Under the pieces are notes generated by a model, which worked only from the letters and a program-made list of their open reading frames with translations, was not told the origin of the DNA and searched no databases. Below, in pieces: positions 39,530 to 48,759 of a stretch of DNA of 59,395 bases (positions are counted from its first letter, which is position 1; each line of letters opens with the position of its first letter). The translations under genes were made by a program, and so were the position numbers. Source of the DNA: Oscillospiraceae bacterium (GTDB lineage Bacteria > Bacillota > Clostridia > Oscillospirales > Acutalibacteraceae); the NCBI GenBank assembly GCA_022763825.1, contig JALEQX010000041.1:1-59395 (forward strand), read 5' to 3'.

Positions 39530-42016
39530 ATGAAGAAAAGATTGTTATTTATTTTTATTACCGTAATTCTGCTGATTTTGTCCTCGGTGTGCTGTTTCGC
39601 TGCTGCTCCTGCGGAAGAGGTATTGACCGACTCGACCGGAACGTATCGGTATACATCTTATTTCGGCTCGCGGGCGAGACTTGATAAAGTTCTTACTCAG
39701 CCGGACGCTGATTTTGTCATCCCCGAAACGTTAGACGGCATTAAAGTTGAAGCTCTCGGCAGCGATTTGTTTAAAATTGACAACGATACGGATTACAGCG
39801 AAAGTATTGTTACCGTAACGGTTTCCGATTCTCTTAAAAGCTGGAACACCGGCGCGTTCAGAAACTGTCCGAATGTTGAAAAATTCATTGTTTCTGATAC
39901 CAATACGGTATTTGCTGCGGACGAATACGGCGTTCTTTTTAATAAAGATATGACGTCGATTCAGGACGTTCCGTTGAATATAAAAATTACCGAATACGTT
40001 ATTCCGGGTACGGTCACGTCGTTTTATTCGAGCTTTTTTCCTCCGCAGATCGAGACTTTGACGATTCCCGAAAGCGTTACGACGTTTTCAACTTCGGAGA
40101 TAAAACACAATAATCAAAATAATGTTAAAAATCTTATTATAGAAAACTTCAGATCGGACTGGCCCGACAGCGTTTTTTATGCATGGAATTCGATTGAAAC
40201 CGTAACCTTAGGTGAAAAATCGGAGATTATATCTGCGAACGCGTTTGAATCATGTTCTAATTTGAAAACCGTTACCGGCACGGAAAATATAAAGAAAATA
40301 GGAAACAAGGCTTTTTTCGGCTGCGGACAGTTAAACGGAGTCGAATTCAAAAACGTAACGCAGATAGGAGATTACGCATTTTTCGGTTGTATAGGTCTTA
40401 CGTCTGCTCCGTTCGGCGATAAACTTGAAAAAATAGGAAATAACGCGTTCATGAACTGCTATGCGCTGACAGACGTTACAATACCCGCTTCCTTGAAGGT
40501 TATTTCCGACGGTGCATTTCACTCGTGCAAGGGACTTAGCAAGCTTACGATAGAGCCCGGATGCGAAATAATCGGTTCGCAGTCTTTTGACGGCTGTTCT
40601 TTAAGAGATATTTTTATTCCGTCCGGCGTTGTGACGATAAGATACAAGGCATTCAATTATCAGACCGAGGGCAAAATTACGTCAATTGTTTTATCTGAGG
40701 GCTTGCGGACAATCGGCGACTATGCTTTTGCCGCCAATAACCAATACGGATGCGACAGTATCGTTTTGCCCGAATCGCTGACATCTATAGGCAAATATGC
40801 GTTCAATGAACACAGATGTTCCTCGATAACGGTTCCGAAGAACGTCGGTTCAATCGGTGCAAATGCGTTCGCCTCAAAGCATGTTTACAATGATTTTACT
40901 CTTACGGTATTAAATCCTGACTGTGTTTTTGACAGCGAATCAGACATATTTTCCGGGCTTAATTGCTCGTCTGTTACAATAAAAGGTTATCCCGGTTCTA
41001 CCGCCGAAGCATACGTAAAAAATCATCCGGAATATGATTGTTTTAACGATACAAAAGGCGTTAATACGTTCGTCTCGCTGTGCGGTGAGGGCAGACATGC
41101 TCCGGAGGAGAATTGCAGTATATATACGCACTGCAAATACTGCGGTACGGTGCTGATGACCCATACGGACGAGAATAACGACGATATCTGTGACATTTGC
41201 GGAAAATTCTGCGGAAAAATCGATGTTGAATTTGCAAACGGAATATTGAGAATATACGGTGAGTGTGACAATACCGACGCGTATAAGGAGTTCGCGCCGT
41301 ATACGAAAACGCTGATTCTCGATAAGGGCGTTACGAAGGTATTGAGCGGACATTTTGACGGGTTTGACTCGATTCGTATGATTTATATTTCCGATACGGT
41401 TAACAGTATAGACGATTCTGCATTTTATGACTGTAAGGAATTAAACACGGTTGTATTCGCCTCAGGTTCGACGGTTTTAGGCGAAAACGTATTCAATTCG
41501 GAAATTAATATGTATATTCCGAATACGTCCGACTTGAATATTGAGAATGTTAACATTATCAAATATACGCTTGATAATTCGACTCTTTATCTGTTAGGAT
41601 TTCTAAGAGCGGACATGTATACGTATCTTGATACGGTTTCTGTGTTTACGCTGATGTTTGACGACATTAAGAATGTTTACATAGACAGGTTCGAGGCTGT
41701 CGGATTTACGGTTTATACATATAATAAAGAGAATGATTCATTTATAAGAGCCGACGAGTTTAACGAGGTTACGTTTTCGGTAATTGTCGAAACGCCCGAC
41801 GGCGAGCGTAAACAGGTTTCGTATAACGACCTTGGCAAATATCTCGACGACGGCAAGGGTACATTCTATATCGTAACAAATACAGCCGACGGAAACGAGC
41901 ATAATGATACTAAAGTAAACATTGTCGAAAAAATCAATCAGCTGATACACAGAATTCTTTCGGCGATAGTCAAGCTGCTGAATAAGATATTCCTTTTCTT
42001 CTCCAGATTCAGATAA
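39530..42016 (+). CDS. BspA-like leucine-rich repeat surface protein
   Basis: 828 residues with a signal peptide (MKKRLLFIFITVILLILSS...FAAAP). About 8-10 LRR_5/BspA repeats lie between residues 60 and 480, each with an F-xx-C or A-F core such as IGNNAFMNCYALTDVTIP. A Cys-rich module (about 520-560, with CKYCG and DICDICGKFCG) follows, then another short LRR stretch and a C-terminal beta region. The end is a 25-residue amphipathic helix (ILSAIVKLLNKIFLFFSRFR). No sortase motif. Such proteins mediate adhesion; here probably exported and held at the cell surface. Start has GAGGGG upstream. Confidence 0.9.
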   Translation: MKKRLLFIFITVILLILSSVCCFAAAPAEEVLTDSTGTYRYTSYFGSRARLDKVLTQPDADFVIPETLDGIKVEALGSDLFKIDNDTDYSESIVTVTVSDSLKSWNTGAFRNCPNVEKFIVSDTNTVFAADEYGVLFNKDMTSIQDVPLNIKITEYVIPGTVTSFYSSFFPPQIETLTIPESVTTFSTSEIKHNNQNNVKNLIIENFRSDWPDSVFYAWNSIETVTLGEKSEIISANAFESCSNLKTVTGTENIKKIGNKAFFGCGQLNGVEFKNVTQIGDYAFFGCIGLTSAPFGDKLEKIGNNAFMNCYALTDVTIPASLKVISDGAFHSCKGLSKLTIEPGCEIIGSQSFDGCSLRDIFIPSGVVTIRYKAFNYQTEGKITSIVLSEGLRTIGDYAFAANNQYGCDSIVLPESLTSIGKYAFNEHRCSSITVPKNVGSIGANAFASKHVYNDFTLTVLNPDCVFDSESDIFSGLNCSSVTIKGYPGSTAEAYVKNHPEYDCFNDTKGVNTFVSLCGEGRHAPEENCSIYTHCKYCGTVLMTHTDENNDDICDICGKFCGKIDVEFANGILRIYGECDNTDAYKEFAPYTKTLILDKGVTKVLSGHFDGFDSIRMIYISDTVNSIDDSAFYDCKELNTVVFASGSTVLGENVFNSEINMYIPNTSDLNIENVNIIKYTLDNSTLYLLGFLRADMYTYLDTVSVFTLMFDDIKNVYIDRFEAVGFTVYTYNKENDSFIRADEFNEVTFSVIVETPDGERKQVSYNDLGKYLDDGKGTFYIVTNTADGNEHNDTKVNIVEKINQLIHRILSAIVKLLNKIFLFFSRFR

Positions 42017-42026
42017 AGAATAAAGA

Positions 42027-42059
42027 AACCGCTCGGGGCTTGAATCCGAGCGGTTTTTA
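42027..42059 (+). terminator. Rho-independent terminator after the BspA-like gene
   Basis: AACCGCTCGG and CCGAGCGGTT arms followed by TTTTAAG on the plus strand. Confidence 0.9.
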
Positions 42060-42111
42060 AGTGCGGTATATATTGCTTTTTATCTGTTCGTCTGTGAGCA
42101 TTCCGTCAGAA

Positions 42112-42255
42112 ATAATAAGAAATCCCTTAAATTTCGGGTTGACATTTCTTATTATATTTGTTGAAATGTATGAGGAAAGTGAGTTAGTTATACGCCTACG
42201 GTCATACTTAGGTATGATATGTGCGGTGACTCATAGCTCACTTTCTTTTTTTATT
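42112..42255 (+). other. Two nested hairpins in a gene-free stretch
   Basis: The gap between the BspA-like and luxR-type genes contains a 12-bp perfect inverted repeat (42112-42123 with 42144-42155). About 20 bases later is a long stem GAAAGTGAG/CTCACTTTC (42175-42183 with 42237-42245) that encloses a smaller CATAC-TTAG-GTATG hairpin and is followed by seven T. The second structure could be a terminator or the 3' end of a small RNA read on the plus strand. No open frame of merit is present. Confidence 0.45.
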
Positions 42256-42305
42256 GCACCAAGCGTTATGCTTACATACAATCTATTCGGATTGTCTCCT
42301 ATATT

Positions 42306-43325
42306 TTATTCGCGGGTTATTACGTATTTACTTAACTGTTTACGGCTGTCGATTCCGAGCTTATTGAATATATTTCTCAAATGTGCGCGGACGCTGTTTA
42401 CGCTTATCCCCAGGAAGTCGGCGATTTCCGTGTTCGTCATGGAACGCGAGGCAAGCATGGAGATATTGAATTCTACCGCCGTCAGCTTGTCGGAGACGGT
42501 ATCGCCCGTAATTTCATTATGAACCTTTACCCAGTTCTTATGATATTTCGAGGACAGGGAATGAATTGTTTTATACTCGTTCGGACAGTCGTATCTTAAG
42601 CATTTTTCGAGCATTCCGCTGAGCATTCCTCGCGTTTCGGCAAACGGCATAAGAAGTCCGTCGGGCTTTGCGCTTTCCCATGCAAGACGGAAGTAGTATT
42701 CCGCCTTATCGGGGCGGTTTAGCTCCATATATCCTATGCTTATGATAAGCGACAGATAAATCTGCGATATGGGACTCGGTTTTTTCATGAATATCAGCGC
42801 GCACTCGGCAAGTCCTATCGCTCTGCCGACATTACCTGTCATTTCAAGATAGTGCGAATACGCATAGATTGCCATGGGCTTTAGTTCATCAGGAACGGAA
42901 AACGCGTCAATTCCGACGGGCGGGAATTCTATTGCGCTGAAATTGTGAATTATTATATTAAAATACATAGAGAGGAATTCGGCTGTTTTCTTTAAACTCG
43001 GGTTTAATTCAAGCCCGGATATATTTTCTGTCTGCTTTATAAGCTCGGCAATGCTTTCTATGCTGCCTGAGCAAACGGATGACAGCGCGTTTATAATAAG
43101 AGAGGCAATAACAGTGTCAGAGTGCTTTATACTGTCAATCGAGTTTATTCTTTCTTTCGCCTTGTCCGGGTAACCTCTGTAATAAAGCAGCTCGCTTTCG
43201 CATACGGCGCGTTTTTCACTGTCCGAAATGCTTCGCACAAAATCATCCGCATGTCCGGGGATAAAATATCCGTCTGTCAGCACGAAAGGATTTCGGGCTT
43301 CGGTATTATTATCACTGTTGTTCAT
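42306..43325 (-). CDS. LuxR-family transcriptional regulator with TPR-like sensor part
   Basis: 339 residues. The C-terminal 60 residues are a LuxR/GerE helix-turn-helix (MTNTEIADFLGISVNSVRAHLRNIFNKLGI). The N-terminal 270 residues are helical with TPR-like periodicity, as in MalT-type or stand-alone TPR-LuxR regulators, and no receiver domain is seen. Target unknown; it lies between a surface protein and a broken GNAT gene. ATG with GGTGA upstream. Confidence 0.88.
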   Translation of the reverse strand: MNNSDNNTEARNPFVLTDGYFIPGHADDFVRSISDSEKRAVCESELLYYRGYPDKAKERINSIDSIKHSDTVIASLIINALSSVCSGSIESIAELIKQTENISGLELNPSLKKTAEFLSMYFNIIIHNFSAIEFPPVGIDAFSVPDELKPMAIYAYSHYLEMTGNVGRAIGLAECALIFMKKPSPISQIYLSLIISIGYMELNRPDKAEYYFRLAWESAKPDGLLMPFAETRGMLSGMLEKCLRYDCPNEYKTIHSLSSKYHKNWVKVHNEITGDTVSDKLTAVEFNISMLASRSMTNTEIADFLGISVNSVRAHLRNIFNKLGIDSRKQLSKYVITRE

Positions 43326-43491
43326 TCATTTTCACCGTCCGAAATGAATTAGTCCGAATTGACAAGAAATCGGACTATGCACAATTTATTCATATTTTAT
43401 TATACATCATGCAACATTTAATATAATTCTGACATAGAATTAACAATGAACAGACGGCAAAATACTTTTAAAACACTCAGAAGCAAATCTG

Positions 43492-43853
43492 TCAGATTGT
43501 CAACGACAGCGAAACTGTGTTGAAGCCGTATGAGAAGATTTCTTTAAAACCGTATTTTGTGTACATCTTATATCCGGCGGAGCTTCTTGACACACAGCAG
43601 ACGGAAAGAGTATTAATGCCTTTTGATTTTAAGCGGATACACAGCTCGTCAATCAGTTTCGTGCCCCAGCCTTTGCGCTGATACTCGGGCAGAATGTCCA
43701 TGTGAAGATGAACGCTTTTATTTTTAATGCATTTAAGACAGAACATATAACCTATAAGCGCTGACGAGAGAACAGGCGAGGTTTTTATCACGCGTTTTAA
43801 ATATACGGACGAATTGAGTTTCATGAATTTATTATAGTCCGACGAGCAGATTA
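43492..43853 (-). pseudogene. GNAT acetyltransferase, C-terminal part (gene split by a repeat element)
   Basis: Codes for the C-terminal two thirds of a GNAT N-acetyltransferase: acetyl-CoA binding LPEYQRKGWGTKLIDEL, then SVCCVSRSSAGYKMYTKYGFKEI. In the present state its frame begins inside the inserted element at 43854-44135. Removing the element and one TATA copy joins it in frame with the N-terminal fragment (…NAVGY|IICSSDY…) to give a protein of about 185 residues. A functional product is unlikely unless the fragment is translated by itself. Confidence 0.85.
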
Positions 43854-44135
43854 TATAGCAAAAGGGAGTCGAACTCATAAGGTTTATATCCACCCTCTTT
43901 CCGCTTCGACTGCGTTAAAGAAACTTGAAAGCCGTTAGGCTTCCTGCGTTCCTTTGCCTTGCCGAAACGAAAATATGATGAATATAAACTGCTCCGCACC
44001 CAAAATACAGCGGATTGCGTCTATGGGGACGGTTCTTTTCCGCAGAAATACTGCCGTATTTCAAGGGAAAAACCGTTCTCAGAGGCGTGAGACGGTGCGT
44101 TTTGGGCTTATGGGGTTCGACTCTCTTTTGCTATA
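43854..44135. repeat. MITE-like inverted-repeat element, copy 1
   Basis: A 282-base non-coding element bounded by TATA on both sides, with imperfect terminal inverted repeats of about 24 bases (GCAAAAGGGAGTCGAAC... at left, ...GTTCGACTCTCTTTTGC at right). The target was probably TATA, duplicated on insertion. It contains further small hairpins and no transposase, so it would need one in trans. The right 177 bases recur in opposite orientation at 59153-59395. It interrupts a GNAT gene. Confidence 0.85.
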
Positions 44136-44327
44136 CCCGACGGCGTTGTCATTATCGTCGGCAAGGACAAAAATATTATCGCTCTCATTTTCGGTAAAAT
44201 AATCATTATATATAATTGCGGCGGCTTCGAGCGTTTTTTCGCTGTGTTTAAAAATTCCCTCGGCGGTTTGTTTACAAATGTAACGAAGTCTCGGTTTGTC
44301 GGACGGAATGTATTTTCTTATTTCCAT
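44136..44327 (-). pseudogene. GNAT acetyltransferase, N-terminal part (gene split by a repeat element)
   Basis: Start MEIRKYIPSDKPRLRYICKQ is a typical GNAT opening strand and helix, with AAAGG eight bases before the ATG. The frame runs into the repeat element after ...DNAVGY and stops 15 codons later. See the C-terminal part at 43492-43853. Confidence 0.85.
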
Positions 44328-44366
44328 ATAAAGTACCTTTTTTTAATTCGGATATATGTTAAAAAA

Positions 44367-44390
44367 ATCCCCGTCCGTGCGGGCGGGGAA
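44367..44390 (-). terminator. Rho-independent terminator after the phosphoesterase gene
   Basis: Minus strand: TCCCCGCCCGCACGGACGGGGA stem followed by seven T. Confidence 0.9.
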
Positions 44391-44404
44391 ATTATTATAT
44401 TTAC

Positions 44405-45610
44405 TTAGAAAAGTCTGCCCATGATGAAGACAACGTTGAGTATTTTCATAAGAGCGGTAAGGAATCTGTTCATGCCCTTTGCGAAAACATAGTCGGCTTT
44501 AGTCATACCGTCATGTCCGGGAATGGTTGAACCGTCTTTAAGCGCGAGATCAAATACGTAAAGAGTGTGAGCCTCATACTCGAAGGGTTTATTCTCGTCG
44601 AGGTTGATAATCTTAACGCCTCTGAGGTAATCCTTGCCGTATGAGTTGTAGGTAGCTCCCGAGACGGATACAGCGTCGATACCGTTAACGGTGGTGGTGA
44701 AGTTATTTACATGGTCGTGACCGGTGAATACAGCCATAACGTCTCCGCGTTCAACGAGAGCGTCCCATTCGCCGTCGTTGTCAAACGAGGGGCAGGGTCT
44801 CTCCGTCATGATACCGTTAATATTTGCGACATTGGGGAAGATTGACGAGTATTTTCCGTTTGTAAAGTTGTAGGTTAATTTTGTTTTTCCTTTTACGGGA
44901 GTATCGAAAAATACGTTCTGCATAGCTTCCTGTGTAATGATGTGCTGGAAAGCGAACGAGGGTACAAGTCCGCCGTTTTCTTTTTCAAGCTCTGCGCTGA
45001 GATTCTTATACCATTCAATCTGGTCTTTTCTGACGCAGTCGTAGTATGTAGTGCCGTTAACCTTGTGTTTGCCGTTTTCGTCGTTTACGTAATCGCCCGA
45101 ATCAAACATCCATAAGTTGAACGCAGTTTTGCTTCCGTCTGAGGAGAGGATGGGAAGATTATGCGTAGCACAGCCGTGAAGGTCGGAATCTGCATCGTAA
45201 GCGAGGCATCCGGGGAACTGCTGATAGATTTCCAAAATATCCTCTTTTGAAAGGTTGGGTGCGCTCTCGTCGTCGTGGTTTCCGAAAACGAAAGTGAAAG
45301 GAACGCCTCTTTCAACAAGGGGAGTGAGAAGTTCCTCGTAGGACTCGATATTCTCTGAATCCTTGCAGACGTTATCCCCGAGGAATACGACAATGTCGGG
45401 CTGCTCCGCGTCAAGAGCCTCGGAGATGAAGTTTATCATGGAAACCTTAGTGGGATGACCGTCCTGCGGATCTGCGATAACCATGATTTTAAATTTACCG
45501 TTTTCGTCAAACTGAAGCGTGTAATCGTTCTGCGGGTTTGCCGCAAATGCGGGAACGCACAGACAGAGACTCATTACAACAGCTAAGATGACTGCAATGA
45601 TTTTTTTCAT
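44405..45610 (-). CDS. Secreted calcineurin-like metallophosphoesterase
   Basis: 401 residues with a signal peptide (MKKIIAVILAVVMSLCLCVPAFA). Metal-ligand motifs of the family are in order: IADPQDG, FLGDNVC (GDxx), FGNHDDE (GNHD) and FTGHDHVN (GHxH). The layout, with a long insert before the final His motifs, resembles the Dcr2/purple-acid-phosphatase-like group. Probably releases phosphate from organic esters outside the cell. The C-terminal FLTALMKILNVVFIMGRLF is amphipathic like two other exported proteins here. Confidence 0.93.
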   Translation of the reverse strand: MKKIIAVILAVVMSLCLCVPAFAANPQNDYTLQFDENGKFKIMVIADPQDGHPTKVSMINFISEALDAEQPDIVVFLGDNVCKDSENIESYEELLTPLVERGVPFTFVFGNHDDESAPNLSKEDILEIYQQFPGCLAYDADSDLHGCATHNLPILSSDGSKTAFNLWMFDSGDYVNDENGKHKVNGTTYYDCVRKDQIEWYKNLSAELEKENGGLVPSFAFQHIITQEAMQNVFFDTPVKGKTKLTYNFTNGKYSSIFPNVANINGIMTERPCPSFDNDGEWDALVERGDVMAVFTGHDHVNNFTTTVNGIDAVSVSGATYNSYGKDYLRGVKIINLDENKPFEYEAHTLYVFDLALKDGSTIPGHDGMTKADYVFAKGMNRFLTALMKILNVVFIMGRLF

Positions 45611-45641
45611 TATAATAACTCCTTATATATTTTATAACTAT

Positions 45642-45671
45642 ATTATATTCCTTTTAAAGGATATAAGTCAA
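45642..45671 (-). promoter_or_regulatory. Promoter of the phosphoesterase gene
   Basis: Minus-strand TTGACT (45666-45671), 18-base spacer, TATAAT (45642-45647), about 30 bases before the start codon. No Pho box was recognised. Confidence 0.75.
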
Positions 45672-45691
45672 TTATACCGAATAGACAAATA

Positions 45692-47491
45692 TCACCTTGA
45701 TTTTTTATCTCTTTTGACGGAATATTTGCCGTGCGTGCTTTTTCGGTTTGACGAAGCCGACGTTTTGTTGTTTTTGTCTTTATTTGATGAACGTTTCGTC
45801 GCGCGGTCTTTTCCGGCGTACGTCTTTTTTGCGGAAGCGTACGGTTTTTTCTTAGTTTCGGTGCGTTTGTTTTTCGACCGTTTTTCCTCGTATTCGAACG
45901 CGCTTACGTCGACTGTTTTTCCGCATATTTTAATACCGTTTAAATCTGCGGTCATCTGATTTCTTATGCTTTCCGGAACGCCTACTATGCTGTAATCGTC
46001 GTAAATTTCAATTTTGCCTACGTCCTTGCCCGAAATGCCCGTGTTGTCACATATTGCGGCAACGAGGAAATTCGGTGCGACATGACCGCTTCTGCCAATT
46101 GAAATTTTGATTTTGGCGTAATTTTCGCCTGCGTAGGAGCTTTTTAGATTTAATTTATTTTTCTTTTCGGAATGAATATCGGAAAGTCCCGCCGCCGCGT
46201 CTGCAACGCTCATTTTCAACAGCGCGGAAATGATATCCTCCGTGTCGTATCCCGAAGTTATAAGTTCGTCCGCCATATCGCGGTATATTTCGGCTATGGG
46301 GGAGTTTATGTATTCTTTAGCTTTCATTACGGCGTTATCGGCGGCTTTTTCGCGTATTTCGGCTACGGTCGGAATATCTATTTCTTCAAGTTCGCTTTTC
46401 GCGCTTCTGGCAATAGATAAAAGAGTGATTATCTGCCGTCTGCCGGAGCATATAGTCAGCGCGACTCCGTCCTTTCCCGCTCTGCCCGTTCTGCCTATAC
46501 GGTGAACGTAATACTCCTTATTGTTCGGAATGTCGTAATTGAAAACGTAGTCGAGGTCGTTTACGTCGATACCGCGCGCGGCTACGTCCGTTGCTGCGAG
46601 AATATTCGTTTTGCCCGACTTGAAGCTCTCCATAACTCTCGTTCTCTGCGACTGAAGCATATCGCCGTGAAGTCCGGCGGCGTTGAAGTTGTGTTTTTCG
46701 AGAATTAATGAGATTTCGTCGACCATCTGCTTCGTATTGCAGAAAATCATGGCGCGTTTGGGCGAATAGTATCTCAGTAAAAGGCACAGCGCGTCCGTTT
46801 TTCTGCCCGAGGGTACGTCGACGAATTTCTGTGCGATATTATCAAGCGTGACCTGCTTTTTATTGATTTCAATGAGAACCGGGTTCTTTTGAAAGCGTTC
46901 GGTCAAGTCGAGTATTTCCTTGGGCATTGTAGCGGAAAAAAGCACGGTCTGTCTTGATTCGGGCGTTTCGGATAAAATTGTTACGATATCGTCGATAAAT
47001 CCCATGCTCAGCATTTCGTCGGCCTCGTCGAGAACTGCGAGGGAAATGCTATCAAGCTTCAGCGTTCCTCTTCGCATGTGATCCATGACTCTGCCGGGCG
47101 TGCCTATTACGATATTAGCCTTTTTCAAAGCGGAAAACTGTCTGTCCATCGGCGCTCCGCCGTATACCTCGGCGATATTTATTCCGTGAATGTAAGCCGT
47201 GAGCTTTCTGAATTCCGCCGCCGCCTGCTGAACGAGTTCGCGCGTGGGGCAGAGGACTATTGTCTGTACGTACGGTTTAGAATAAGAATCCGTTTTTTCT
47301 ATCGCGGGGATTGCGAACGCGAACGTTTTGCCCGTGCCCGTCTGGCTCTTGCCTATGATGTCCGCGCCGTCGCGCATGAGCGGAATTGCCTTTGTCTGAA
47401 TCTCCGTTGCCTCGTCGAATCCGAGGTCGTCGATTGCCGACTGAAGCTCGGGGATGAGCCCGAGTTCGGAAAATTTAAGTGTGTTTTTCAT
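45692..47491 (-). CDS. DEAD-box ATP-dependent RNA helicase (DeaD/CshA/DbpA type)
   Basis: 599 residues. Helicase core 1-370 with Q motif, Walker A SQTGTGKT, LDEADEML, SAT, and the arginine-finger motif HRIGRTGRAG. A linker and a DbpA-type RNA-binding domain (about 440-525, KIKISIGRSGHVAPNFLVAAI) follow, then a basic, low-complexity tail rich in Lys/Arg/Ser/Asn. Such helicases act in ribosome assembly and RNA decay, often under cold stress. GAGG eight bases before the ATG; an unusual palindrome lies in the leader. Confidence 0.95.
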   Translation of the reverse strand: MKNTLKFSELGLIPELQSAIDDLGFDEATEIQTKAIPLMRDGADIIGKSQTGTGKTFAFAIPAIEKTDSYSKPYVQTIVLCPTRELVQQAAAEFRKLTAYIHGINIAEVYGGAPMDRQFSALKKANIVIGTPGRVMDHMRRGTLKLDSISLAVLDEADEMLSMGFIDDIVTILSETPESRQTVLFSATMPKEILDLTERFQKNPVLIEINKKQVTLDNIAQKFVDVPSGRKTDALCLLLRYYSPKRAMIFCNTKQMVDEISLILEKHNFNAAGLHGDMLQSQRTRVMESFKSGKTNILAATDVAARGIDVNDLDYVFNYDIPNNKEYYVHRIGRTGRAGKDGVALTICSGRRQIITLLSIARSAKSELEEIDIPTVAEIREKAADNAVMKAKEYINSPIAEIYRDMADELITSGYDTEDIISALLKMSVADAAAGLSDIHSEKKNKLNLKSSYAGENYAKIKISIGRSGHVAPNFLVAAICDNTGISGKDVGKIEIYDDYSIVGVPESIRNQMTADLNGIKICGKTVDVSAFEYEEKRSKNKRTETKKKPYASAKKTYAGKDRATKRSSNKDKNNKTSASSNRKSTHGKYSVKRDKKSR

Positions 47492-47516
47492 TTAATATAC
47501 CTCAAAATAAAAACAA

Positions 47517-47542
47517 CCGGGCATGACCGCGGTCATACTCGG
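47517..47542 (-). promoter_or_regulatory. 26-base near-perfect palindrome in the helicase leader
   Basis: CCGAGTATGACCGCGGTCAT plus GCCCGG on the minus strand is a palindrome with two paired mismatches (G-T type). It is followed by TTGTTTTTATTTT, then the ribosome site 10-20 bases later. It may act as an attenuator or as a protein-binding site in the DEAD-box gene leader. Confidence 0.45.
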
Positions 47543-47673
47543 CAATAATTTTTTTATAACTATATTATAACTATATATGACCTTATAATTATATCTTTTT
47601 TATTATTATATTGCAATTGTCAATAGTGATTATTAGTTATGAATTTATAAGAAAAATTTAATGCAAAACGCTG

Positions 47674-47720
47674 TTGACATATTTTTTGAACGGTGTATAA
47701 TAAGTATAACAAGTTATACT
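47674..47720 (+). promoter_or_regulatory. Promoter and palindromic operator of the AbrB-ABC operon
   Basis: TTGACA (47674-47679), 16-base spacer and TATAAT (47696-47701). Overlapping the expected start is AGTATAAC-AA-GTTATACT (47703-47720), a perfect 8-bp inverted repeat. The position suggests repression, either by the AbrB-like product or a GntR-type protein elsewhere. Confidence 0.8.
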
Positions 47721-47744
47721 TTTATAGCAAAAGGCGGTTTTATT

Positions 47745-48035
47745 ATGATAAAAAAACGTAACGATAAAATGATGGGAACAGCAAAGGTGGGTCCCAAGGG
47801 ACAAATTGTTATTCCCAAGGAAATGCGGGATTTGTTTTCTCTCGAATGCGGTGACTCCGTTGTGCTGTTTGCCGATAAAAAAAGAGGGATTGCGATAAAT
47901 AAAATGAGCGCGGTTCAGTCGATTGTCGACGGCGTGTTTAAGAAGATGGAATCGGGCGGTATGGACGAGTCCGAAAGGCGTGACGCAGAGATTTTTACCG
48001 GCGACTTTGAAGAAGTTAAGGGCGACGGGGAGTGA
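47745..48035 (+). CDS. AbrB/SpoVT-type transcriptional regulator
   Basis: 96 residues with an N-terminal swapped-hairpin AbrB domain (GTAKVGPKGQIVIPKEMRDLF, about 12-32, and the LECGDSVVLF strand). The acidic C-terminal part is unassigned. Such proteins bind DNA as dimers or tetramers and often regulate an adjacent transporter. The ATG at 47745 has AAGGCGG upstream; the longer open frame upstream would run through the promoter. It is followed 4 bases later by the ABC ATPase. Confidence 0.9.
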   Translation: MIKKRNDKMMGTAKVGPKGQIVIPKEMRDLFSLECGDSVVLFADKKRGIAINKMSAVQSIVDGVFKKMESGGMDESERRDAEIFTGDFEEVKGDGE

Positions 48036-48039
48036 TATT

Positions 48040-48759
48040 ATGTACGCGATTGAACTTGATAAAGTTACGAAGAAGTATAAGGATGTGACCGCGGTCGATT
48101 CGCTGTCGTTTAAGGTCGAAAAGGGAAAATGCGTTTCAATTCTGGGCGTAAACGGCGCGGGCAAAACGACGAGTATTAAAATGATGTGCGGTATAATAAA
48201 GCCCGACTCCGGCTCAATCCGCGTTATGGGTTACGATACAGTCAATGAGAGAAACAAGGTCGGTTCGGTCATCGGCGTTTCTCCGCAGGAGACGGCTGTC
48301 GCGCAGAACCTGACCGTGCGCGAAAATCTCGAATTCATAGCGGGTATTTATAATAAAAAGGACGCGGATATAAATTCCGTTATTGAAAAACTCGGGCTCG
48401 GCGAAGTAGAAAAGAAGCGCGCGGGCAAGCTTTCGGGCGGATATCAGCGCAGGTTAAGCATTGCGATGGCGATAGTAACCGAACCGGAAGTGCTGTTCCT
48501 CGACGAGCCGACTCTCGGACTCGACGTTATCGCAAGACGCGAACTTCTGAGGTTTATTGAAAAATTAAAGGGCAGGCATACCGTCGTTCTGACTACTCAC
48601 TATCTTGAAGAGGCGAGCATATTAAGCGACGTCACAGCCGTTATGGCTAAGGGCAGACTTAAAGCGTTCGGTACAACGGACGAAATTATTAAAATGAGCG
48701 GTAAAGAGACGTTTGAGGAAGCGTTTATCGCGCTTGCCGGCGGGGAGGATTTAAAATGA
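48040..48759 (+). CDS. ABC transporter ATP-binding protein
   Basis: 239 residues: Walker A GVNGAGKT, signature LSGGYQRR, Walker B VLFLDEPTLGLD, switch His in TTHYLEEA. Export-type (DrrA/CcmA-like). The ATG at 48040 has GGGGAG upstream; a longer frame start within the AbrB-like gene is unlikely. Its stop overlaps the permease start (ATGA). Confidence 0.94.
   Translation: MYAIELDKVTKKYKDVTAVDSLSFKVEKGKCVSILGVNGAGKTTSIKMMCGIIKPDSGSIRVMGYDTVNERNKVGSVIGVSPQETAVAQNLTVRENLEFIAGIYNKKDADINSVIEKLGLGEVEKKRAGKLSGGYQRRLSIAMAIVTEPEVLFLDEPTLGLDVIARRELLRFIEKLKGRHTVVLTTHYLEEASILSDVTAVMAKGRLKAFGTTDEIIKMSGKETFEEAFIALAGGEDLK

Noticed and set aside
42061..42522. 153-codon plus-strand open frame
   Set aside because: Its second half is antisense to the LuxR helix-turn-helix, and the first half lies in the structured gap.
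44101..44125. GGTTCGACTC resembling a tRNA T arm at the repeat end
   Set aside because: No acceptor, D or anticodon arm can be built around it; it is part of the terminal inverted repeat.
43954..44202. Open frames in the two repeat copies that resemble each other (also 59142-59360)
   Set aside because: The likeness is due to the shared non-coding repeat; frames lack starts and differ in reading frame use.
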